This document shows, one piece after another, positions 1 through 5,843 of a stretch of 11,595 bases of DNA (positions are counted from its first letter, which is position 1; each line of letters starts with the position of its first letter). The DNA lies in contig JACQGG010000225.1 in NCBI GenBank assembly GCA_016199665.1, forward strand, positions 1 through 11,595. The letters run 5' to 3'. The notes beneath the pieces were generated by a model that saw only the letters and a list, made by a program, of their open reading frames with translations, was not told the DNA's origin and searched no databases. The translations under genes were made by a program, and so were the position numbers. Source of the stretch: Acidobacteriota bacterium. Its GTDB lineage: Bacteria > Acidobacteriota > UBA6911 > JACQSX01.

Positions 1-946
1 GAATTCGGCCGGCGCCGTCTCTGCAGACACTCTCCCAGGCCTGTTGGTGAGCCCGGCTGATGCTCTGGTACCAGGTCAGAGTGTCACGGGCCAGCGCGGG
101 GGCGCCGGCTGGCAGCTCCAGAGTCACGCCGGGCCAGACTCGATTGACCGCAAGACCCTGGAAAGGAAATCTGCGTTTGGCCAGCTCCTGCCCAAAGTAC
201 GACGCGTCCCGTGCTGCCTTGGCAGGGGTAGTCACCACTAGGAAACCGGTTATGCGAGGATCGCGCAATAGAGACGCGGTTCGCCTGGCCCGGTCCGCGT
301 ACCCTTCTGCGATGCTGAAGAAGACCGAGTAGAAATCCAGAATCTGACGCACCAGTGCGGCTCCAAGCAGCATTTCCACCCGGGAATACAGTTCCACGGA
401 CTTCCGGCTCAATGTTGCCAGGGGAGAACGCTCCCAAAATCTGTAAACGCGGCCCACCAACTGAACCAGAGGGGAGGAGACCAGTTGGGTAAAGAACTCC
501 GGCTTGTCCAGGAACTCAAGAGCATGCCGCGACGGGGCCGTGTCAATAACAATGGTCTCAAATCCGTCTTTGAGGGCCTGATCCAGCCGCTCGATGGCCA
601 TGAGCTCCTGCATTCCGGCCAGCGACACGGCGAGCGCCTGATAAATGGGGTGCTGGAGCACGGTTTCCGCCTGCTTTGGTTCGGCATACTGCTGGACGGC
701 GCGGTCCAGGGTGGTGCGAACATCCAACAGCGCCGCCCAAAGTTCGCCTTTTGGAGAAAAAACGTCCAACGGGACTTTCTGCTGGCCCGCGCCCGGGGAT
801 AAATCAAGAGCCGTCCGGAGACGAAGCGCCGGATCGATGGCCAACACCAGGCACTTTGCGCCCTGAAGGGCCGCCCGCATTGCAGTTGCCGCTGCCAGCG
901 ACGTTTTGCCCACTCCGCCGGTTCCCAGAAATATCCGAACTTGCAT
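1..946 (-). CDS. ArsA/Get3-like ATPase, subunit 1 (C-terminus cut by window edge)
   Basis: SIMIBI-class P-loop ATPase of the ArsA/Get3 family. I translated it directly: ATG at 946 and 315 open codons to the window start, so the C-terminus is missing. Walker A is GTGGVGKTS (residues 8-16); the first Lys of the usual GKGGVGKT, which in Get3 reaches into the partner subunit's site, is Thr9 here. Switch I is IDPALRL with Asp38 kept; switch II is IDTAPSRHALEFLD with Asp135. Residues about 150-230 form a hydrophobic, probably helical insert like the client-binding subdomain of Get3. No CxxC zinc motif is seen. The start overlaps the upstream gene's stop by one base (TAATG), with GAGG just before it, so translation is probably coupled. 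Nothing suggests an arsenic role: no arsB, arsC or arsR lies nearby. Family assignment is firm, function unknown. Confidence 0.92.
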   Translation of the reverse strand, partial: MQVRIFLGTGGVGKTSLAAATAMRAALQGAKCLVLAIDPALRLRTALDLSPGAGQQKVPLDVFSPKGELWAALLDVRTTLDRAVQQYAEPKQAETVLQHPIYQALAVSLAGMQELMAIERLDQALKDGFETIVIDTAPSRHALEFLDKPEFFTQLVSSPLVQLVGRVYRFWERSPLATLSRKSVELYSRVEMLLGAALVRQILDFYSVFFSIAEGYADRARRTASLLRDPRITGFLVVTTPAKAARDASYFGQELAKRRFPFQGLAVNRVWPGVTLELPAGAPALARDTLTWYQSISRAHQQAWESVCRDGAGRI

Positions 947-1878
947 TACCTCGGGTCCAATGGAATCTGCCGCATCTGCGCCGATATGGCGGCCAGCAGC
1001 TCCAGATCTGACTTCCAACTCGGCACGCGGTGAATCAGGTGCAGGGGCAGGCGCAGAGAGGATCGGAGTCCGGCAAATCTCTCCCGCTCGATACGGTGGC
1101 GATCCAGCACGAAGGCCAGGTCCGCCCCTTGTTCTTTCAAGAGCGCCGACCAGGCGGCAGTCTCCTGCAGAGCCTGTTCGGGCGCTGACAGCATCGGAGA
1201 AACAAGATTGCAGGCGATGCCCGCCGGCGCCATGCGAAGCTCTTTTTGCAGCTTGCCGCACAGTTCCATCGTCTCTTCGATCGCCATTTCCTCCAGCGTC
1301 GTGACCGGGAACAACAGCAGATTCGACCGCTCCGAGAAGAACCGTTGCAACTCCTTCCCCCGGGCCGAGAAGGGCCCGCTCAGGTAGGTCTCGAACTGCT
1401 GCGACACTCGCAGGGTCTCCAAGAAGTGACCGGTGGCAGGGGCATCCCACAAAAGCAGGTCAAAGTGAGGTTGGGGGTCGCCTTCCGCGCGCCGTGCGGC
1501 AAGTTCGTGCAGGCGCGACAAGAAGGCGATCTCCTTGAGTCCGGGCGCCACTTCGATAAGGCTGCGGTAAATCTTGCTGGAGAGGACGGTCCTGGCCAGC
1601 AGCTTTGAGGGGAGCTGCCCGGCGAATATCCCGGCCAAAACTTGCCGGGGTTCAATATGAATGACAAAAAGGTTGGCCGCAGCGATGGGGTCGGCCTCTT
1701 TGAGCCCATCCAGTGAGATGGAGACGGCCAGCTCCGCAAGCGGGTGGGAGGAAACGACCACGACTTTTCTTCCGCCTTTGGCATGCAGCAGGCCAAGCGA
1801 GAGGCTCAGCGTTGTTTTGCCGACTCCTCCCTTGCCGCAAAAAATGACTAAAGGCGTTTGGGTCGATGCCGGAGGCAT
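946..1878 (-). CDS. ArsA/Get3-like ATPase, subunit 2 (altered switch I)
   Basis: Complete 310-residue ATPase of the ArsA/Get3 family. Walker A is canonical, GKGGVGKTT (residues 15-23), including signature Lys16. Switch II is LLWDAPATGHFLETLR with Asp145 and His151. Switch I is unusual: the family STDPAHSL is SSHPLAEL (43-50), so the Asp that activates water in Get3 (yeast Asp57) is His45. The middle third is helical and amphipathic. No CxxC zinc motif is present. The ATG at 1878 lies close to the first beta strand, as expected, but has no good Shine-Dalgarno. The gene follows the pseudo-UbiB gene after 77 bases and couples to subunit 1 through TAATG. The two subunits differ enough to suggest a heterodimer rather than a recent duplication. 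Its client or ligand is unknown. Confidence 0.93.
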   Translation of the reverse strand: MPPASTQTPLVIFCGKGGVGKTTLSLSLGLLHAKGGRKVVVVSSHPLAELAVSISLDGLKEADPIAAANLFVIHIEPRQVLAGIFAGQLPSKLLARTVLSSKIYRSLIEVAPGLKEIAFLSRLHELAARRAEGDPQPHFDLLLWDAPATGHFLETLRVSQQFETYLSGPFSARGKELQRFFSERSNLLLFPVTTLEEMAIEETMELCGKLQKELRMAPAGIACNLVSPMLSAPEQALQETAAWSALLKEQGADLAFVLDRHRIERERFAGLRSSLRLPLHLIHRVPSWKSDLELLAAISAQMRQIPLDPR

Positions 1879-1955
1879 GTTGTGGGGCAGCGCAAAGGGT
1901 GATCGCCCGAAGTTACCAGTCTTTCAAGACATGGCCGAGCCTGCGGCTAGAACCA

Positions 1956-3542
1956 TCATTCCATCCTGACAACCAGAAGAAACAGGAGTACGCCGCAAAG
2001 CAGCGCAACCAGACTTCCGGAAAGCTGCAGCATCGGCGCGGCGCCGCGAAACGCGACTTGGAGCGAGAAAACGAGCAAGACCAGCAACATGGAGAATGCA
2101 ACGACGGCGGCCGTAAATCGGCCCGATCGCTGTTCGCGCGCAGGGTCCTCGCCCGTTTCCACAGTCAGCGAAAGATCGTTGTCTCTGAGCTGCTGTAGCG
2201 TCAGTCCGACTTGTCTGGTTGAGGCAAACAGCAACAGCCCTCCCCCGATCAGCCATTCCCGCGCCTTTTCCGCCGACGCCACCTCCGCAAGGTGGAAGCG
2301 GAGGATCCGGCCAAACAGGGGCCACAGGCTCTCGTAGATCAGATCAGCCGCCGGCGCGACCTGGCCATTATACCGCCCCCAAATGCCTGCCTGCCGATGG
2401 AAAAGCTGAAGAAACAAAGGAACTCTCAGGCCCACTCCCGCCAGAGCGCGCCAATAGTTTTCCATGGCGGTCACGGATTCTGGCGCGTCGGCCCTGATTT
2501 TCAAGAGGGGCTGCAACGCCGAGAATTCCTTCCATAAACGCGGCTCGCATTGCCCTCGAACGATTCGCGCCAGCATACGGATTGCCCGGGGCGCATCTCC
2601 CGTGGCAAAGGAAGCGGTGTATTGTGTCAGCTCAAAGTTGAATTCCGCGGGCACCGGCACCAGGGCGGGCAAAACGCGAAAGGCAACGCCCCCGTCGTCT
2701 GTCATGACGAGGTTGCGGGGATCGGAGTCGGCCGCCACAAATGAAAGCAGCAGGGACTGTTCCAGAAAGCTTTCCGTTGCCAGGCGGAGATCGTCCCGGA
2801 TCAGGGTGTCATACCGCTTCAAGTCTGCCGCGAGAACCCTCCCGTCCACCCCCTCGTAGGCCAGGACTGTTTCCGATTCCAGCTCCGGGATGGGGCGAGG
2901 AATTCGCGACACGCATCCGGAGGGAAGTGTTTGCAGATTCCTGAGGATCGTCCTCTTTCGCGCGATATCGCACTGAACCAGGTGCCACTGTCGGAATTCC
3001 TCATGAACAGAGGGCCGGGTGATGGGCTGCTCGATTTCGTCAGCCAGCGGCCGGAGTGCGGCGCAAAAGCGCTTCCATGAACCTTCTTGGAGCAGCCGGG
3101 GCGCCTCCTGGAAGATCTCGATGACCGCGCTTCGTCCTCGCCAGGTTCCGCGATAAGACTCCGAGCCGGCAGAAGCATGGAGAAAAGCCAGATCTCGGAC
3201 AGGATCGCGCAAATCGGCTTTCAGAGACTTGCCGGGGGTCAGATGAAGCCGGGGATAGAAGATCTCCAGCAGTTCGGAGCAGTGGGAACCGGGCAGCAAA
3301 TCAGCACGTCCGGCGAGGAAGCGCCCGAAGAGCGCAAGCGTCCCTCCGGCCTCTTCCAGAGCAAGCCGGAAACGCGCGCCCCGCGGCAGAGAGGCCAGGC
3401 GGGCATCCAACTGCGGAGAGCGTCTAAAACGGGGGACTGCCAAGCCGTACTTGAGCCAGATTGAATCAGCATCGCTTCCCCGGGCAGACCTTTCACCTGC
3501 CGCGGCCGGCTCTTGCCGGCGAATCGAAGCGATGGCTCTCAA
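1956..3542 (-). CDS. Degenerate ABC1/UbiB-like pseudokinase with C-terminal membrane hairpin
   Basis: 528-residue protein whose layout follows the UbiB kinase encoded at 4191-5843. ALEEAGGTLALFGRFLA (61-77) matches the kinase's ALEQMSGSFLKFGQILS, but the KxGQ motif is LFGR. The Ala-rich loop ASIGQV is ASAGSE (123-128), the ATP-binding Lys is Glu142, ELD is QCD (190-192), the catalytic-loop His is Ala270, and DFG is absent near 288-291. Asp272 and Asn277 of the catalytic loop remain. Two hydrophobic helices (about 476-497 and 507-525) form a C-terminal hairpin as in UbiB. The start must be non-ATG because the first internal Met is residue 279 or so; TTG at 3542 is preceded by GGAGG four bases away. 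It begins 15 bases after the phasin-like gene. A long intact frame argues against a decayed gene; a regulatory or scaffolding pseudokinase is more likely. Confidence 0.86.
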   Translation of the reverse strand: MRAIASIRRQEPAAAGERSARGSDADSIWLKYGLAVPRFRRSPQLDARLASLPRGARFRLALEEAGGTLALFGRFLAGRADLLPGSHCSELLEIFYPRLHLTPGKSLKADLRDPVRDLAFLHASAGSESYRGTWRGRSAVIEIFQEAPRLLQEGSWKRFCAALRPLADEIEQPITRPSVHEEFRQWHLVQCDIARKRTILRNLQTLPSGCVSRIPRPIPELESETVLAYEGVDGRVLAADLKRYDTLIRDDLRLATESFLEQSLLLSFVAADSDPRNLVMTDDGGVAFRVLPALVPVPAEFNFELTQYTASFATGDAPRAIRMLARIVRGQCEPRLWKEFSALQPLLKIRADAPESVTAMENYWRALAGVGLRVPLFLQLFHRQAGIWGRYNGQVAPAADLIYESLWPLFGRILRFHLAEVASAEKAREWLIGGGLLLFASTRQVGLTLQQLRDNDLSLTVETGEDPAREQRSGRFTAAVVAFSMLLVLLVFSLQVAFRGAAPMLQLSGSLVALLCGVLLFLLVVRME

Positions 3543-3546
3543 ATAG

Positions 3547-3551
3547 CCTCC
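3547..3551 (-). promoter_or_regulatory. Shine-Dalgarno site fixing the TTG start of the pseudo-UbiB gene
   Basis: GGAGG on the minus strand, four bases before TTG at 3542. It sits in the 15-base gap after the TAA of the phasin-like gene, and no ATG is available in this frame nearby, so it supports the TTG. Confidence 0.7.
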
Positions 3552-3557
3552 AGCCGC

Positions 3558-3989
3558 TTACTTGGCCTGCTTGGCCTTGGACTTGGAAAGAGCGCTGGCA
3601 GCGGCCTCAGGCTCGATTTTCTCCAGCGTCTCTTCCACAGACTCCGCGCTCTTGGCAACCAGATCGGCAACCGAGTCGGAAGTCTTTTTTATCAGCTCAG
3701 ACGTGGTGCGCAGCACTTCCCTCGGATCTACCACGTTCATCCCTTCCACGGTGCGATGCACCGCTTCTTCGGACATATTGGTGACCGACTTCAAGGTGTC
3801 TCTCTTTTTCTGATCCAGTTCTCTGGACAATGCTTCGGTAAACGAGTCGAGGCTGTGCCGGAACTTGTCCAGTGTCTTGGACAGGTCTTCACCTCCCCCC
3901 ACTGAATTCATTGCAATCTCAAGCTGTTCCATTCCGAACAACGTGACAGCGGTGGAAAAACGCATCATCGAAACGATCAACTTTTCCAA
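3558..3989 (-). CDS. Small phasin-like amphipathic helical protein
   Basis: 143 residues, soluble, predicted almost all-helical. Residues 1-30 form a hydrophobic amphipathic stretch (MEKLIVSMMRFSTAVTLFG); 35-125 show heptad-like spacing of Leu, Val and Ile among charged residues, consistent with a coiled coil; the last 15 residues are Ala/Lys/Ser-rich, ending SKSKAKQAK. This composition resembles phasins, which coat polyhydroxyalkanoate or lipid granules, but I see no diagnostic motif and call it phasin-like from architecture only. The start is TTG at 3989, six bases after a clean GGAGG; the alternative Met8/Met9 has no such site. It is the first gene after the 201-base gap and lies 15 bases before the pseudo-UbiB gene, in the same reading frame. 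Alternatives: a generic coiled-coil adaptor or a membrane-associated helical protein. Confidence 0.8.
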   Translation of the reverse strand: MEKLIVSMMRFSTAVTLFGMEQLEIAMNSVGGGEDLSKTLDKFRHSLDSFTEALSRELDQKKRDTLKSVTNMSEEAVHRTVEGMNVVDPREVLRTTSELIKKTSDSVADLVAKSAESVEETLEKIEPEAAASALSKSKAKQAK

Positions 3990-3995
3990 AGTGCA

Positions 3996-4000
3996 CCTCC
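3996..4000 (-). promoter_or_regulatory. Shine-Dalgarno site fixing the TTG start of the phasin-like gene
   Basis: GGAGG on the minus strand, six bases before TTG at 3989. The spacing is good, and it selects TTG over the ATG ATG pair seven codons later. Confidence 0.75.
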
Positions 4001-4039
4001 AGAAATTCCCCTTTGGTAAGGATTGTCAGGCGCTAAAGT

Positions 4040-4089
4040 CAGGTGGAAACGATCCCTTCTGGCGCCTATACCCGTGAGCCGGCCACCTG
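4040..4089. repeat. 7-base inverted repeat (CAGGTGG / CCACCTG)
   Basis: Plus-strand CAGGTGG at 4040-4046 and CCACCTG at 4083-4089 are perfect inverted copies, 43 bases from start to start (about four helical turns). They lie upstream of the phasin-like gene. They could be operator half-sites or chance; the loop is too long for a convincing terminator. Confidence 0.3.
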
Positions 4090-4190
4090 CCGCGTCCATG
4101 AGAAATTCATATGAGCCAATACCATAAAGATAACCTGATAACGGATCTCTGTCTAGACGGAAAATGACTCCCTTGCCCAGAATTATTTGA

Positions 4191-5843
4191 CTAGTCTCGC
4201 GCCAGGCGGCGCAGAAGCCGCAGGATCCAAAAAGTCCAGCCAAGCAGAAAACCGGCCGCCAGATAGCCGGGAGTCGACAGGTTCTGCTGAAAAAATGTTC
4301 GCCAGTTCAACGCGGCCGACGCAAAGAGGGCGCACCAGATGATCGCGGCCAAAATGGCGCGCGTCCGCAGCCGGCTCCGGCGGTCGTGGCGTTCGATCAA
4401 ATGGGTGCGCAGTCGAAGCTGGCGGCGCTCCAGCAGGTCCAGGGCGCGCAGCAGGGCGCCCGGTCCCGATTGGAGCCAGCCGGAGATGTCAGCCAGCAGA
4501 GTGAGGGTCGCCTTGCGAGAGAAAACTTTGCCTTTCGTCTCCCCGGCAATGTAGTCCTCGCAGAGTTTGACCAGTTGCGGACCGAGATCCAGCCCCGGAG
4601 CCAATCGTGAAACCAGCCCGTCAGTCAGAAACAGGGAGCGAATGTATTTGATCATTTCGCGGTTTGGCAGAACTCCATAGTTGCGGACCATCGCCAGCAG
4701 GTCAATCATGGCAAGCGTCAGGCTTTTTCCGAAACGAGGAATGCCTCCGATGGGAGGCTCCTTGTACCAGCTTCGACTCCTCCTCTCCAACTCCTGCCGG
4801 AAGGCGGCCAGGTCAGCATCAGGAGTCACGGTGCAAATATCCAGAAAACTCGTGTAGATGTCTTCTGTCTTGCCGCCGACGTAGGCCAGCGTGAGCTGGA
4901 TTGCCTTGCGCCGGGCTTCTGAAGTCAGCGTGCCGACGATCCCGAAATCGACGTAACCGACTACATTATCCTTCAGGATCAGCAAATTGGCGGGATGCAG
5001 GTCGGCATGAAACACGCCGAAGTGGAACGCATCGCTGACAAAATTGGTAATCACATTGGAAACAAAGCGCGCCGGATCAAAGCCGATCTGACTGAGCTCA
5101 CTTAAGCGGCGCGGATCGTGTGTGGTTCGGATGCGCAGATACTCCAGAACACTGTATCCCGGCAGAAAATCCATGGTGAGGATGCGGGACGTTGTCAGGG
5201 ACCAGTGAATGCGGGGGACACTTTCCGTGGGTGTCTCCCGGGCGTTCTTGCCCAGCATGTCGGCGTAGGCGGCCTCCCGCCGATAGTCCAGCTCATCCTG
5301 GATCCACTCGTTGAATTCTCTGACCGGATCGCGCATGAAGTAGAGGCTGCGAATCCTGAGGAAGAAGACCGCTTTGACGAACAGGCGCAGCAGCGCGGCG
5401 TCGCGCATGAAAATCTGCTGGATGCCGGGGCGCTGCACTTTGACCGCCGCCAGGGTTCCATCGCGCAGTGTGGCGCGATGGACCTGGCCGATGGAAGCAG
5501 AAGCCAACGGCTGGTAATCAAAGTGAAGGTACAGCGCCTCCGGGGGGCGTCCCAGCTCTTCCACAAAGACCTGCTTGACCGGCTCAGAAGGAAACGGGGG
5601 TACCCGATCCAGAAGATCCAGCAGCGTGTCGCAGTACTCTCTGGGGAGAACGTCCACCTGTAGCGAGAGAATCTGGCCAAACTTGAGAAAACTCCCGCTC
5701 ATCTGCTCCAGCGCAATGCGAAGGTGCTCCGGACCGCTGATCCCGGCTCGCTTCAAGACGCGGTCTTTCTGGATGGCCGCCAGGTGCCCCAGCCCGATCC
5801 AGAGCACCTGCAGCGTCCGGATAAGGTACTGAAGAGCTCTCAT
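4191..5843 (-). CDS. ABC1/UbiB-family (AarF-like) atypical kinase, membrane anchored
   Basis: 550-residue ABC1/UbiB protein with every family motif in place: KFGQ (54-57), the Ala-rich nucleotide loop ASASIGQVH (114-122), ATP-binding Lys135 in AAVKVQRPG, ELD (184-186), catalytic loop HADLHPAN (279-286) and DFG (299-301). Two C-terminal hydrophobic segments (about 497-513 and 526-543), the second flanked by Arg, form a membrane hairpin. The family acts as ATPases or kinases supporting ubiquinone and other prenyl-lipid metabolism at membranes; the substrate here cannot be read from sequence. Translation starts at ATG 5843, overlapping the acyltransferase stop as ATGA with no strong Shine-Dalgarno, so it is probably coupled. 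It is the last gene of the right block. I give no symbol because there is no ubiquinone gene in view to make it a true ubiB. Confidence 0.95.
   Translation of the reverse strand: MRALQYLIRTLQVLWIGLGHLAAIQKDRVLKRAGISGPEHLRIALEQMSGSFLKFGQILSLQVDVLPREYCDTLLDLLDRVPPFPSEPVKQVFVEELGRPPEALYLHFDYQPLASASIGQVHRATLRDGTLAAVKVQRPGIQQIFMRDAALLRLFVKAVFFLRIRSLYFMRDPVREFNEWIQDELDYRREAAYADMLGKNARETPTESVPRIHWSLTTSRILTMDFLPGYSVLEYLRIRTTHDPRRLSELSQIGFDPARFVSNVITNFVSDAFHFGVFHADLHPANLLILKDNVVGYVDFGIVGTLTSEARRKAIQLTLAYVGGKTEDIYTSFLDICTVTPDADLAAFRQELERRSRSWYKEPPIGGIPRFGKSLTLAMIDLLAMVRNYGVLPNREMIKYIRSLFLTDGLVSRLAPGLDLGPQLVKLCEDYIAGETKGKVFSRKATLTLLADISGWLQSGPGALLRALDLLERRQLRLRTHLIERHDRRSRLRTRAILAAIIWCALFASAALNWRTFFQQNLSTPGYLAAGFLLGWTFWILRLLRRLARD

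Larger units (their letters stand above)
3990..4190. other. Intergenic region between the two gene blocks
   Basis: The longest gap in the window, 201 bases after the UbiB stop. Its upper part (about 4101-4190) is more AT-rich than the surroundings. On the minus strand it holds two GTTATC hexamers eight bases apart (4129-4142), and a 7-base inverted repeat lies at 4040-4089. The best sigma70-like pair I can make (TTATCT, 16-base spacer, TATGAA) matches consensus poorly, so I do not call a promoter. I see no stem-loop followed by T residues that would end the UbiB transcript. It is the most likely place for control of the left block. Confidence 0.5.

Noticed and set aside
1..6. EcoRI site at the first base, as a clone boundary
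   Set aside because: GAATTC also occurs several times inside the window, so its position at the edge is suggestive at best and has no biological meaning.
84..807. Two minus-strand open frames (84-437 and 409-807)
   Set aside because: They are out of frame with the ArsA-like subunit 1, whose frame is open across the whole region and carries Walker A and both switch motifs.
1..1878. An arsenite efflux operon
   Set aside because: Only ArsA-like ATPases are present; there is no arsB, arsC, arsD or arsR nearby and no Cys-rich metal site in either subunit.
1919..1930. GTCTT-TC-AAGAC inverted repeat in the 77-base gap, as a terminator
   Set aside because: Five-base stem with a two-base loop, too weak, and not followed by T residues.
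4151..4158. Perfect palindrome GTCTAGAC after the UbiB stop, as a terminator or operator
   Set aside because: Eight bases with no extension, no loop and no T tract; expected by chance.
5118..5663. 181-codon open frame on the plus strand
   Set aside because: Lies antisense to the UbiB catalytic region, shows no family motifs and has the composition expected of a shadow frame in GC-rich DNA.
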